A stretch of 64,000 nt of DNA from Cokeromyces recurvatus (GCF_025118155.1 NW_026251419.1:1-64000), one strand, 5' to 3'; numbered from the stretch's first letter, positions 39,754-52,159 are shown. The notes: generated by a model from the sequence alone, not told the origin. Made by a program: numbers and translations.

Positions 39754-40928
39754 TTATTTATTATAAAAAGCTCTACGAAGGGCAGCAGCTGCCATGTCTA
39801 ATGCAAATAAAGTTTCTTGAGAAAATAAGTTTGGTTTACTAACAAATCCGTGTAGGACTCCTACGACACGAGTTGTAGTAGCAGGGACACCAGCAGCCAA
39901 CAATTTGCGACCATAATCTTCACCTTCATCTCTTACGACATCGGCTTCAGCAATAATGATTAAAGCTGGAGGTAAATCCTTCAAGTCTTCTACAGTAGCC
40001 TTACCAGGACAAGCAATAATATTTTCACGATCTGACTTTTCTGGTACATATTGATCCCAAAAGAATTTCATAAGATCACGCGTCAATGCATAATCATTAC
40101 TGAATTCATAGTATGAACTTGTGTTGAATTCAGTATTAGTGACGGGATAAAATAACAATTGATGTTTAATCTTGTTCTCTAATTGGCGTTGCTTAGCAAG
40201 CACTATATATAATATATTAGTAATCCTTTTTTTTTTGGGAGGGGAGGGGAGAGGCGACTAAACATACATGTGATTGCTATGGCCAAGTTAGCGCCTGAGG
40301 AATCACCACCTACAGAGACAGAAGTAGGATCAATCTTCAAAAAGTTAACATTAGCAGGGTTTGTAGCCCAAGCCAAGACAGCATAACATTCTTCAACAGC
40401 AGTTGGGAAACGAGCTTCAGGACTAAGAGAATAATGAACAAAGATGACAGCGCAGTTTGCTTCTCCTGCAAGCTAAAAATGAATCCCTTATGTAATTAAT
40501 AACATATATCTTTATGCATATCACTTCACTTTATATACCTTTGAACAAATATAAGCGTAAGAAGCCTTTTGGTCAACACACCAACCACCACCGTGCCTGT
40601 GTAACAAAATCAGCATGAATGAATATATTCGATATATACATATATATATATGTGTGTGTATGTGTGTATAATTTACTTACATGTAGATAATAGCTGGTAA
40701 GATTTTATCATGAGAACCACTAGGACGATAAACACGAATTTTGACTAAGCCAGAAGAGCTAATTACAGTCATATCTTCTAAATCAACATCAGGTCTAGAA
40801 ATAGCCAATGGTACCTCGTTATCAGGTTTGGAACGAAGTGTTTCGATATTTATTGATGAAATATCAAATTTAGGAAGTGAATCAGCAAATTGTTTTGATT
40901 CTTTAGTTAATTTAATAAAACCGGCCAT
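39754..40928 (-). CDS. Alpha/beta-hydrolase of the hormone-sensitive lipase (GDXG) family
   Basis: Exons 40928-40681, 40596-40539, 40472-40268 and 40202-39754, 319 aa, in frame without correction. The HSL hallmark HGGGW (oxyanion hole) spans the first splice site. The nucleophile motif is GGDSSGANLA. The later acid and histidine are probably in ALIIIAEADVVRDEGEDYG and LHGFV. There is no signal peptide, so it is probably cytosolic. Members hydrolyse esters; the substrate is unknown. It converges with LSM4, leaving about 145 bases between the stops. Confidence 0.9.
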
Positions 40929-41879
40929 AATATGAATGTGTAAGAAAGAGAAGGAAAAAGAAGAAAAAAAAAATGAAACAAATATTTAATAAAAAAAAAA
41001 AAAAAAAAAAAGACGGGAAATTAATATCTAATAATATTGCGGTCTTATGTTGCCTGATAAACATAAAGATAAGAGACTTAAAAGAGAGAAGGCATATATT
41101 GCATGTAAATTATATGGATTTCCTCAGTTCTTATCCTCACATTTGACATGAAAAAAAAACTTAAAAAAAAAAGAAAAAAAAAGCTTGCTTTAATGCAAAA
41201 TCATGTTACATATAAGTGACGGTTTTTTTTTAATATAGAATCAAGTAGACGGCGTGTGTGTTTATTTTTTCTTTTTCTTCTTCTATCTTTCATTTTCATA
41301 TAAAACATATAATAATCCTTTATTGAACAAACCCGTTAATAACAGATTTTGCAATAATAAATACAATAGAAGCATTTTTACCTCTTTATTTTGTCAATGG
41401 GATTACAATTGACTGTATTACAATCTTCTCTGTTAGTTTTCCTTGTTTATATTCTTTAATTTTTTTTTTCAGAACTGTGGATTTAAATTGTAGTTACTTA
41501 ACCTCATTTTCATGAACCTGCTATTTCTTTATTAACAATTGCATTTATTGAATTATCATCATTGTCTTATCAATCGCTAAATACAGTATGAACTCAGACT
41601 TTATTAATGATTTGCACTTTATTAAATGGGCTATTTTACCAACCATTAAGTTTATTGATTCATAGTGCTATTATTAAGATATTTAACGATTATATAGTCA
41701 TATTTTATAGTAGATGATATATATATCATTTGCTTTTCTTTAAATTAACTTTTCTCTATTTCTCTTTTCTTTTCATTCTATTTAAGGCTATATGTAAAAT
41801 GGAACAAGTGAAGCACTATCATTACGACAGAAGTAATAGCTTTTATCAATGCAATAAAAAGGGCATCTACATCATCTCT
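40929..41879. other. Intergenic region
   Basis: Upstream of the esterase. A/T runs only, with no gene recognised. Confidence 0.55.
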
Positions 41880-42330
41880 CTATGCACCTCCAATTTTTAT
41901 TCCTTTGGATATTTGGAAGTTTCTGAGCTTCATAGCTATGGCAAACTTAGCGCTGATTGCTCCCAAGATAGTATGCAGCATTGCTCTGGTAGAGGGAGAA
42001 GTAACTATGACATGCGTGCCCCTCTCTGACCAACCTTCAGGCGGTTTCACATCAATGTCGAATCTTGATTCACCTATAAAAGTACAGTTCTCAAGAAAGC
42101 TCATATCCGTTTTACTCATTTCTTAAACTTATGATTCTTTCTATTCGCGAGTTTTAATTCAATATTTCTCACTTCAAAACGACAGGCTATTCTTTTGAAA
42201 GAAAAATTGCACTCATTATTCAAGACGACTTAAATGTTGGAAGTCTTTAGTGAGAAATTCGAAAATTTCTCAATCAAGAGTCGCAACTGCAGCACTTACT
42301 TCATGCTTAAGGATGCTCATTATAAAAGTT
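41880..42330 (-). mobile_element. Tc1/mariner-type transposase remnant
   Basis: The best-kept part (42119-41880) reads FLENCTFIGESRFDIDV, then GWSERGTHVIVTSPSTRAM and HTILGAISAK. This is the segment around the first catalytic Asp/Glu of DDE transposases of the IS630/Tc1/mariner group. The expected DE is altered to GE. Just upstream, in other frames, is CNFSFKRIACRFEVRN, which resembles the preceding part. Stops and shifts break the rest; it is inactive. No TIRs were found around it. Confidence 0.7.
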
Positions 42331-44396
42331 GATCAAGTGAATTTTACGCCCTTTTTGAAATTGACTTGCTTTCCTACTCACTTTGCTTGTTTTTTTTTCA
42401 AGAATATTCCAATATTTATCCCTCCGCCCACTTTTGTGCTGTCTGTCTGGCAATTACACCTGCTATTTTGAGAAATTTCGCAACGTTGTAAAGCTTCACT
42501 GAGTTATAATATAGAAAAAGAAGCTTCTGTTCACTGCTATAGTCATTATAAGACGGTTGCTACTTATTTACTGTTCCTACAAGATTTGTCATATCTTCCA
42601 TTCAAGTATCTAGACCTTTAATAAGCGACTCTTGTTCTGGTCCCTGTGATTCGCAATAACCTCTAATGTTACTTAAGGTTTCCAGATGGTATGTGTTAAC
42701 ATCTTCTTCTACAACCATAGCATCATTTCCACTTTGGTCACATATTTTCCTTTGTCCGTCTTAGTAAAAAAAATAAAGGACAACAGTTTAAGTGTGGAAA
42801 GATTAACAAAAAATAAAAAAATCTGCCACTAATTCCTAGGCATCCTGTATTCTCTTTCATTCTTCAGTTAAATTTATAGCCATCATTCTTTTTGCTACAT
42901 TATCTTAATTTGTTAACTATCTAAGAATCTTAACAAAGGATTTACGTTACATAATTAAGGGGTAAAAAAAAAATGGTACTACTTTTTCTTTCTTTAAATA
43001 ACCTACCACGAGAAAATAGATACAAAAAAGGTTAAGTCTATTGAGCGTACTTTAATTTTATAAATAACAAAAAAATCGCTCATTTTTAGTAGTTACTGTG
43101 ATGGTATGACATATATGTGTATATAGAAAAAAAATAAAAAAACAAGAAGAAAAAGAAAGGAAGAAAACAAAAAAGAAATATAGTTTGAGACCGTTTATTC
43201 AATGTAAAGAAAAATATAACAAAAAGAAGATGATTTTATGTCTACACAACTGCTTGTATTTATACTAATGAGTCCTGAATCAAAGACAACCTGAATCCTT
43301 CATCAAGCTTAGAACTGACACGATATCTTATTTAGTTGACATATTTAGATGATTAGATGTCAATAAATATTATATTATTTACAAGATGTTATATACAGTA
43401 AGATATGATGACCTTTATTATATGTTCAGGTTTATAGTTTATCCTGCATTATTTAATTCGTCGTTTATAATTTTACTTAGGCTTATGTCTGGAGCTTGTT
43501 CTATAACAGACCAGTCTAAAAAAAAAAAAGGAAATCCCTTTCTCTTTCATTAAAAATGATAACTATTACAAAAGGAGAAGCTGCATGCATCTTTTGTTGC
43601 CAAAAATATACCAAAGTTAATGTCGAAAAGTGTCTAGAAAGAATAGAGGAAATGGAGGAAGTGGAAATCTGCTATATTATCAATTCCCGTTGCCCTCTTC
43701 TCCAATGTACTAATCGCATATACGGAAAGCCAGGCAAGTACCGTTTGTACTGATCAAATAACGAAGAAGCAAGCAAAAATACATTTATTGGTAATCAGTG
43801 TTTGTGATTTACAGATAAAATACGATAAAATAGAAATAAAAAATTAAAAAAAAAAGAAGTAATACAAAAAAGGGACAAAGAAAGTATATTGAGACTTGTT
43901 AATAATGCTCTTATTGGAGATAAAAGTTAAGTTATATATCCATTAGTACAAAATAGAGGTTAATAATGTGAGAGTATTTATGTATTTTGTGAATAAAGAT
44001 GATGAGTAATAATATAATAAATTCTATATGATAACGTAATTATGGAAGAGAATAACGGTTTAATTAGAATCATTATGTCTTTTGTATGTATACAGCTAAT
44101 ACACGTACTTTTAGTAAAATCAATTATTACGCGTATTTGCATTGTTCTTAGTTTAACTTATAAAGTTGTTTTATATAAATTCATATTCAGCAGAGAATTA
44201 ATAAAAAAAAAGAAACATTTTTAGATGTAAGACTTTTTCATTTTTTATTTTTTTATACAAGAGTAAATATACTTAAAATATGCGTATAGACAGAATTAAC
44301 ATAAAGATGCATTATATATTCTATTATGATTATTTATCTTATTGAATTAAGTTACAAATCTTACAGCCATGACGATTAGCTCTACTTGGGTTTTTG
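42331..44396. other. Gene-free region
   Basis: Possibly the decayed start of the transposase on the left; otherwise no recognisable gene. The open frame at 43556-43753 has several Cys residues but no known motif. Confidence 0.5.
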
Positions 44397-44488
44397 CGTG
44401 AATTGAGAATGTGAAAAAACGCGAATTGACTTGCTAGATCAACGCAAATTGGCCAATTAAATTTACGTAAATTGAAATTCCAAAGTGC
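44397..44488. repeat. 23-bp-period array with CG(T/C)(G/A)AATTG core
   Basis: Cores start at 44397 (CGTGAATTG), 44420 (CGCGAATTG), 44443 (CGCAAATTG) and 44466 (CGTAAATTG), each exactly 23 bp apart. The last unit runs into the LINE fragment; a further core, CGCAAATTG, appears at about 45374, just after the LINE's end. Confidence 0.65.
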
Positions 44489-45364
44489 GCAAAAAGGTTT
44501 GAAACTTCCCTTTATGAAAGAGCATAGCCACATATTGCAAGCCAAATACATCGTCCGATCATGCTCACTCCCGACTGATGCACTACTCACCTGTCTCCTA
44601 CCCTGTATTAACACCCTACGATCCAGTCAATGGCGTAAACTTAACAATACAGCTCTTGTTAAGGCCTTACCTGAGCCTCTTGATAGCCTGAACACCTCCA
44701 CCCTTCGTTGACATTGCCATGATTTTCTTGCAAGGAACTTTCAACTTACTCTCCAGCAAAGGTACAGCAAATTAGTGTCCATCTGCCGTCCTTCTTTGTC
44801 CTTGGATCTCATCCTGTGGTTACCTATGCTCCCAATCGAACATAGTCGACTCATTAGATGGTGGCTGGGCTGGCTACCTGGTGGTATTTCTAAATCTTGT
44901 CAATGCGGATTACACAATCTAACAAAGAAACACAGCATCCATTGCCTACGCATCCATCCTCAATTATATATATTGCAAGACATGGATGACACCATCTCGT
45001 GTCTTCTCACTTGACTTCCCTCTAGACTACCCAAGCCACTTCATACACAGGCCTACTGGCAAATACATTGGATTGTCATCCAAAAATTCCTCTAATAAAG
45101 TTAACATGATGCAGTATGGTGCTCCCTACAATGCTTTAGTCCTGCCTACTCTGTCTTTAGACTCCCCTTTTCTTCTCTGGCTTAGTCAGCATGTATAGAC
45201 TTCCCTCCCCTTCTTCCTATTTTTTATCCTTTTTCCTTCAGCCCATGAAGGTTTTTTTTCCCTATATGCATTTTTGAACTGGTTCGGGCAATTTTAGTAT
45301 ATAAAATGCTTGTGCTCATTTGGATTTTTATTCAATAAAACTCAACTTTAAAAAATAAAAGTTT
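44472..45364 (+). mobile_element. L1-like non-LTR retrotransposon, 5'-truncated 3' end
   Basis: The frame from 44472 reads QKGLKLPFMKEHSHILQAKY and ends at a TGA (44709), continuing in the same frame as LSICRPSLSLDLILWLPM, RWWLGWLPGG and the Cys/His cluster CQCG-HNLTKKHSIHCLRIH to 45014. These are the C-terminal region and zinc knuckle of L1-type reverse transcriptases. The 3' UTR shares GGGCAATTTTAGTATA with the copy at 37276 and ends in an A-rich tail near 45340-45366. It is dead: two in-frame stops and no upstream polymerase core. Confidence 0.75.
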
Positions 45365-45768
45365 TAAAATCGCGCAAATTGGTACCACGAGCACTGTATC
45401 ATGTATTTGATCGTCTTTTCATTTATTTATTTATAGGAGTCAGCATTTCTTTCTTTTTTTTTTTTTTTTTTTTTTTTTTTCTATTATTATTTTTTTTTTT
45501 CAACATATTCTCCATTTATGAATATAACAGCAACTACCAAAATTACCTTCAATTCAATCTATGCTTGAAGGTATTACTATCAGCAATGGTAATACTATAT
45601 CTTATAAATACATATTATGCTTATTTAACATTTTCTTTTATTGAAAAAAAAAAAAAAAGAAAAGAAAAAGAAAAAGAAAAAGAAAAAGAAAAAGAAAAAG
45701 AAAAAGAAAAAGAAAAAGAAAAAGAAAAAGAAAAAGAAAAAGAAAATAAGGGACAGTCTTCCTTAACT
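45365..45768. other. Upstream region of C2H2 gene with T run and AAAAAG repeat
   Basis: Holds a T run at about 45451-45480 and a (GAAAAA)n tract from about 45659 to 45747. The frame through the tract is open and joins the zinc-finger frame, so an upstream in-frame ATG near 45586 could extend the protein with a Lys-Glu repeat. Confidence 0.55.
45659..45747 (+). repeat. (GAAAAA)n hexanucleotide microsatellite
   Basis: About 15 copies. In the zinc-finger gene's frame each unit is Glu-Lys. Confidence 0.9.
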
Positions 45769-46449
45769 ATGAATAATCATCGTCGTCACGCTTCGGAATA
45801 TAGTATATCATTAAACCACTTTTTACCAAAGCCACTTGAACCAAAAATAGATGATTTAACAAGTAATAAAACCTCAACAACTAGGAATAACTTTTATCAT
45901 AGTCGTTCGTATTCAGATTATACTCATCCTTATCCTGTTAGTATTAATAATAATACTTCTCATACAAACCATAGACGCGCCTACTCGACAAGTACTATAA
46001 ATTTTCATCAAATACAACAGAACCCACCTTCTCTCTCTTTATCTCATTCTTCTTCATCATCTTCATCCTCTTCTTTTTCTTTTGATGAATCTCATAAATT
46101 AATGCATCAGGTATCTGATAGCAAAAGCAAATTAAATCACTCTACTTCAACATATAAAGCGAAATTAATAACACCAAAGCAGCATAATAAATACATTTGC
46201 TCCTATTGTACTAAAGGATTTTCGCGACCATCTTCATTACGTATTCATATCTATTCACATACAGGCGAAAGACCTTTTGAATGTATTGAGGAAGGTTGTA
46301 ATCGTAAGTTTAGTGTACAAAGTAATATGAGACGGCATCTACGTGTCCATCGATTAGGAAAATCACTTAAACGAAATGGTGGATGTATTTCCCCAGCTGA
46401 TCGAGCACAACTAATCAATAAACCTCTAGCTGCAAATCAATGGATATAA
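45769..46449 (+). CDS. C2H2 zinc-finger transcription factor
   Basis: 226 aa from the ATG at 45769. A basic, Ser/Tyr/His-rich N-terminus (MNNHRRHASEYSISL) and a serine run precede two tandem C2H2 fingers: YICSYCTKGFSRPSSLRIHI, then FECIEEGCNRKFSVQSNMRRH, joined by the classical HTGERPF linker. Such two-finger proteins are usually sequence-specific DNA-binding regulators. I chose this ATG because the upstream frame is a microsatellite and a hydrophobic T-run translation; a start near 45586 or an upstream exon is possible. The 3' flank has an imperfect (CAG)n. Confidence 0.8.
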   Translation: MNNHRRHASEYSISLNHFLPKPLEPKIDDLTSNKTSTTRNNFYHSRSYSDYTHPYPVSINNNTSHTNHRRAYSTSTINFHQIQQNPPSLSLSHSSSSSSSSSFSFDESHKLMHQVSDSKSKLNHSTSTYKAKLITPKQHNKYICSYCTKGFSRPSSLRIHIYSHTGERPFECIEEGCNRKFSVQSNMRRHLRVHRLGKSLKRNGGCISPADRAQLINKPLAANQWI

Positions 46450-46786
46450 CTAGAATGAACCACTGGATGAGTGATATGGCAATAATATCATCATCATCAG
46501 TAGCAGAAGCAGCAGCAGCAATATCATCAAAGTCTGTTTAACTAAACAGTAAAATAATATATAACGCATATACATATATATATATACACACACACACACG
46601 CTTTTATTTTATTTTTTTAAACTTTTCCGTGATATTTTCGAATAATAATTTTTGTAGTTCAACATACATATTTGTAAAATACAACATATGAATATCATTA
46701 GCCATGATGTGCCATTCACAAATGATAATTTAAGCCAGGAAGAAAATGCCTATAAAAAAGTATTGTTACTCAAATATATACATGTA
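46450..46786. other. Convergent intergenic region
   Basis: 3' flanks of the C2H2 gene (+) and the P-type ATPase (-). A short (AC)n lies at about 46586-46600. No gene. Confidence 0.6.
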
Positions 46787-49700
46787 TTATATTATTAAAA
46801 CTTTTTTGTTTGTTTGTTTGTTTGTACCTGGAGTATAAATGCCCAACAGCATGAAAGCAAAAAGAAACAAGAACTGCTATAGTCATCCATATATTCTAAA
46901 TATATTCTTAATAAAAATGGATTGTAAAATAGATCTGTTATAAAAATGAGAATGCAATAGTGAAATGTGGTTATTGCTGCAAATGCCTATTATATACATT
47001 TATAATTGTTTTAATATTTTTGTGAAACAATTTTATAAATTATTACTGTAGATTGAGCTTCTTCAATTGGATAGTTTAAATATTTCAAGTTAATAATATA
47101 AATAGCAAGAGTTAAAATAGCTATTAAGATAGACTGTGTAATTATCATGACCCAAGTGATTTTAGTTAAGATAGGTTGATTTGGATCTCTTGGTTGTCTT
47201 TTCATCAATCCAACTTCCTTTGGCTCTACACCTAATGCCATGGCAGGTGGAATATCTGCTATAATATTGGCATACAAGATCATCATAACTGTTAAAGGCA
47301 TCTCCAAGTTAACAATAGCACATATTAACATCAGAAATATTTCTGCTCCATTACAGCTCAAAAGATAAATAATAAATTTAAGTATATTATCGAATGCATG
47401 ACGTCCTTCCTCTACTGCACTCACAATAGTAGTAAAATCATCATCGAGTAAAACAATATCAGCTGCCTGTTTAGTGATATCTGTACCCACTTTACCCATA
47501 GCAATACCTACATCTGCGCATTTGATTGCTGGTGCATCTACACTCATACAAAGAGAGAGAGAGAAATTACATATACATTTTATGGGTTCCATATGAATAT
47601 ATATATGTATATACATATGTATATATATTTATACCATTCACACCATCACCTGTCATAGCTACTAGTTCTCCACGTTGCTGTAAGGCCTTTACTATTTTTA
47701 ATTTATTGTCAGGACTTACTCGTGCAAATACACAAGGAAATGGATCAAGCTCTAAAATAGCATCGTCTGAAAGAAAATCGAGTTCCTGACCTAGAATTGC
47801 AATGTTCTTTAAACAATAATAGCAGTCAATATAAAGAAAGGATATATGTGAAGGGAGGAGGGGGGGAGTAGAAAGTTAATATATTCTTAATAAAAAAAAT
47901 AAAAAATAAACAACCTTATTTGATTGATCAGGATGAAAAATACCCAGTTGAGTTGCAATAGCTATGGCAGTTTTAATATGATCACCTGTAATCATCATAA
48001 CTCTTATTCCTGCCTCCTGGAATCGTTGGATTGTCTCTTGAACACCCTTCTTTGGTGGATCAATGGTACCAATTAAACCTACAAATGTTAAGCCTGTCTC
48101 AGAGTATTCAGGATGACTACCATCTGGATTTATGGTTAATTTCTTATACCCAAGGCCCAATACACGTAGTCCCTGACCCGCCATTCTTGAACTTTCCTTA
48201 GCAATCCTTGTATTCATGGAGGATACATCATTTAAAATCAATAACTCTTCTTGAGGTCCAATATAGTGTGAGCATTTTCTCACTAGTTCTTCAGGTGCAC
48301 CTTTGCAAAGCAAAATCATTTCATTTTTGTTTAAATAAACAACACTCATAAGTTTACGTTCTGAATCAAATGCATATTCATGAATACGACTGTATCCTTG
48401 CTGGTCCCAATAATCCTTCCCTATCCCTACCTTTTGTGAGCATGCGACAAGGGCAATTTCGGTAGGATCTCCATAGCTTTCCATACCTGATTTTCCTTAT
48501 CAAACATGAGTGAAGCATTATTACAGAGAGCAATTATCATGATAGCTTTCTTAAAATTGAAAGTCAAATTTTCTATATTTTGTGTATCAAGCATTGTTGT
48601 ATTATATCTTAAATTGATTCTGACTCCTCCTCATCATCATCTTTTAGAAGATTATTCGTTTGGGAGTTTTCTTTATTAAAGCTTTCACACAAGTTGCCTG
48701 TGATTTAATAGAATCATCTTCTTCTCGGTAGCAAGAAGAGAGTAAAATATGTCCTTCATTAAATGATGTAGGGTTCGTAAACTGGTAGTGTAATCCATCA
48801 CCTGTCCATAACTTGTATGTCCCCGTTTTCCCTTCAGTCAATGTACCAGTCTAGCATAAATAAATTAAAACAGAATAGTTTTATTTATACATGAATATAC
48901 ATATATATATATACGTATATACCTTATCAGAACAAATAACTGTTATACTTCCTAATGCTTCTACTGCAGATAATTTTCGAACAATACAATTACTATAATA
49001 ATATGGTCAAGTTTAGTTTTTTTTTTCTTTTTATGTAATAATAAACTCTTACTTTTCAGCCATTCTACGTACACCAATAGCCATTGTGACGGTAGTTACT
49101 GCTACTAGGCCTTCAGGGATAACAGACACAGCCAAACTATACATTACAAAAAGGTTTCCACAAGTATAATTCATTGTGAGTATAATAGTTATATATGTAT
49201 ATATGTAGTCGTTTGTACCTTAACCCAACATTTAGCATTTGATTAACATCTTTTTTTCCATACTAAACCAATAATAACAACTAATATACATAAAACAATT
49301 GCCAGGAAAACTAAATATTTTCCTAGCTTATCCAATTTCTTTTGAATTGGCGTTTTCATTTTATGTTTGAAACCTTGTTGAATAGCTGTACTAATTTTAC
49401 CAATCTAAGCCAATATTAACAACTTAAAAAAAAAATTAAATAATTTTTACCTCTGTATTTTCGCCAATACGTACGACAATACCGACTGCACGTCCACGAG
49501 TTACTGTAGTTGACATGAATACATTTCCTTTACATTCATTAATAGAGATGCATCTTGTCTTTTTTTTTTATTTTATTTTATTTTATTTTATTTTATTTTA
49601 TTTTGTAAAAATACAATATTTATTAATACTATTCGTAGGTATATATATATATATAATAAAAGACTTACCTTGATTTTAATGGGATTTACATCTTTTTCAA

Positions 49701-50917
49701 CAGGTAAGCTTTCGCCTGTCAAGACACTTTCAACGACATGAAGCTGTGAAACATTGATTAAACGAAGATCTGCAGGTACAACATCTCCTTCTTCTATTAT
49801 AACAATATCTCCTGGAACCAGATCATCTGAAGAGATTGTCTTTTGTTTTCCATCACGAATAACACAAGCCTTTATTATGTTTTCATAGTGTTAAAAATAA
49901 AATAAAATAAAATAAATAAATAATATATGTAATACTTACTTTTGGAACAGACAAATCCATTAGGGTATTCAGCGTCTTACTTGCTTTCCATTCTTGACTA
50001 AACCCAATCAAGGTATTCAAAACAATAACGGCGAGAAGGACAGACATACTATGAAAGTCCTTCTGAGCAGCTTCAATAACAGCAGCCATAATTAAAATCA
50101 AGATCATAAAATCAGTCAATTGATAAAATAACATCTTCAACATATTTTGTTGAATAGGTGATGGTAACATATTATAACCATAATATGTATGCAAAAAGGA
50201 AATTTTGTCACTTGCTAAACCAACGCAATTTACGCTTTGTGGATACATTTTAATGAGTTTATCAATAGAACGGTCAAAGTAAAGAGCCTGTGGTGGTAAT
50301 AAAGAGGAGGAGACTAAAGATGGAATTGAATGATATGATCTAGGCATACCTAACTGCTGTTGTGAATGACTACCACCATCTTCAAGTAACTCCCTCATAG
50401 CCTCTTGTTCACCTCGCCTTACCAAATCACGCCAATCATCATGACCACCATACAAATGCGGGAAGAGGATCTGGAAGAGACGAATCATGACCACGGCAGC
50501 CCTCTTTTGTATATCTGTTGAATAACTTTGACAACGATAATGTATCTTTAAACAATTGCGTAGTTCGTGAGCTGAAACACGATGAATGGCTTCACGAAAT
50601 TCAACTACGTGTTCCATAAAGTCACCTATCAAAAAGAAGGCTAAATCGGCGCCCAATGTAGTCCCCTTTCGGATAAAGCCAGAGTGAATGGTGGTATGTC
50701 CTGCATTGATAAGGAGAGCCTTCATGAGACGTTCCATTAGGTCTGGGTTGAGATGATGGTGATGTCGTTTGATACGTGTCTGCATAAGGTAGTCGAGGTT
50801 CTCTAGAATTTCGACAAGTGTCATTTTAGAGATATTGAAGAGATCATGTATATAAAGCTCTATTTGATGTTCAACTGAGGATTTTCCATCTATCTCTATT
50901 TGTTCCTCATCTGTCAT
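46787..50917 (-). CDS. P2-type cation-transporting ATPase with long N-terminal extension
   Basis: Ten exons: 50917-49940, 49869-49669, 49558-49451, 49404-49219, 49136-49053, 48992-48923, 48850-47915, 47806-47635, 47537-47047 and 46986-46787, about 1140 aa. P-type marks: LTGESLPVEKD (actuator), VIPEGLVAVTTVTMAIG (M4), ICSDKTGTLTEGK (phosphorylated Asp), CKGAPEELVRKC, GDPTEIALV and MTGDGVNDAPAIK. It pumps cations across a membrane with ATP; the PEGL motif and VRRMAENNCIVRK place it with P2 Ca2+/Na+ pumps. The first ~230 residues before the P-type N-domain (SDKISFLHTYYGYN) are unusual: His-rich, helical and unrecognised. Several one-base shifts are inferred (near 49240, 48700, 48620, 48480, 46885 and 46840). 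Ion specificity is not decided. Confidence 0.88.
49570..49604. repeat. (TTTTA)n microsatellite in ATPase intron 2
   Basis: Pentanucleotide tract just inside the 3' splice site of intron 2 (49668-49559). Confidence 0.8.
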
Positions 50918-51083
50918 TATTGATAATCTGTTTATTCGTTTTAAATACAAGAATGAGAAAAGAAAAGAAAAGAAAAAAAGGGGATTTATTATGTATGATT
51001 ATATAAATACAATTTCTCTATAAACATACAATATATGTACAATTATGCAATAAAGATATTAAAAATAAAGGGTTATCACATTC

Positions 51084-51887
51084 TTATCCCATAAAGAATC
51101 TCGGTGCTAATCGAAGAACCATCACTAAGCCATCAGATGTACTACTTACAATTGCTTCTACAGGTTCCGAGAGTCCCTTTTCTTTATCAATGATCCAATC
51201 AAACCTAAGCCTAACCACCATATCATATTCACGTACTAATTAGTTTGAGTCAAAAGTGATGGTAAATCATTCTCCTGTACAAAATTTAAAAGGGGTGTTC
51301 CAATGGTCTTATTGACGGTCTAATGACACTAATTCAGTTGCTAACTTGGAAGCATAAAACAATATTAAGAGCCTCCGCAAATCTATTCAAGATCAGACAA
51401 AACCGGCGTTCCTGATTCAAAATAATTTGATGATTCTTTCTATTCCAAACCTTTTCTAGGGATAACGAAATATCCTCTTGACGGTTGTTCCAGGCCCCCG
51501 CCAATTGAAGTGAACCATCAGGATGACAAATAAAGATTTCATCTACTGAGTTTACTCGTGCTTTGTGATCCAAACTATCACTATCGTACAGAAAATTACA
51601 ACCAATAATGACGTCATGACAGTAGTGAACGATAGTTTCGATCTTAATATAGGAACCGTCCTTCTTTAAAAAACGATAGCAAACCATGGAAGACATTTTT
51701 CATTGTAGACATTAACTAAATGAACCTTACGAAGACTATTGTGGTCACCAGGGTGAAAGAGTTCATAGGCTTCTCTGCCGATTACATCTTCAGGCTCCCA
51801 ACCAGTGTAATCCGTGATGCTTTCTGAGACATAAACTACTCTTGCTTCTTGTGTATTGTCAAAGATTGTAATCCAATCGTTTGCCAT
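51084..51887 (-). CDS. PAS-domain protein
   Basis: Intronless, about 267 aa after allowing four one-base shifts (near 51696, 51358, 51310 and 51242). A PAS domain lies at the start: WITIFDNTQEARVVYVSES, DYTGWEPEDVIGREAYELFH, NVYNEKMSSMVCYRFLKKDG. A second PAS-like part follows (FCLILNRFAEALNIVYASK, then IGTPLLNFVQENDLPSLL), ending LVMVLRLAPRFFMG. PAS domains sense ligands, light or redox, or bind partners. There is no kinase, GAF or zinc-finger module, so it resembles a stand-alone White-collar-like PAS protein; no flavin-binding NCRFLQ motif is seen, so a photoreceptor role is not supported. Confidence 0.75.
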
Positions 51888-52159
51888 TAGCAGATTATAA
51901 TATGTATATATGTATATGATATATATTGAAAAAATATATATTTATTTATATGGCAAATGTAAATTTAAAAAGAAAAAAAAAAAATAAAAATAAAAAGTCA
52001 AATTTATAATGAATTATTTAGTTGTTTAGTTGAGTTGATGAATTAACATTAACAATGTTAATGTACATTTTTTAAAAAAGAAATGGAATGGAGAAAAAAA
52101 AAAGGTTATTATTTTATTTTATTTTATTTTCTGGAGTTGAACTTCAAATCTTTTGCTAT

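Noticed and set aside
43556..43753. 65-codon Cys-containing open frame
   Set aside because: No known motif, no neighbouring gene context and no splice support.
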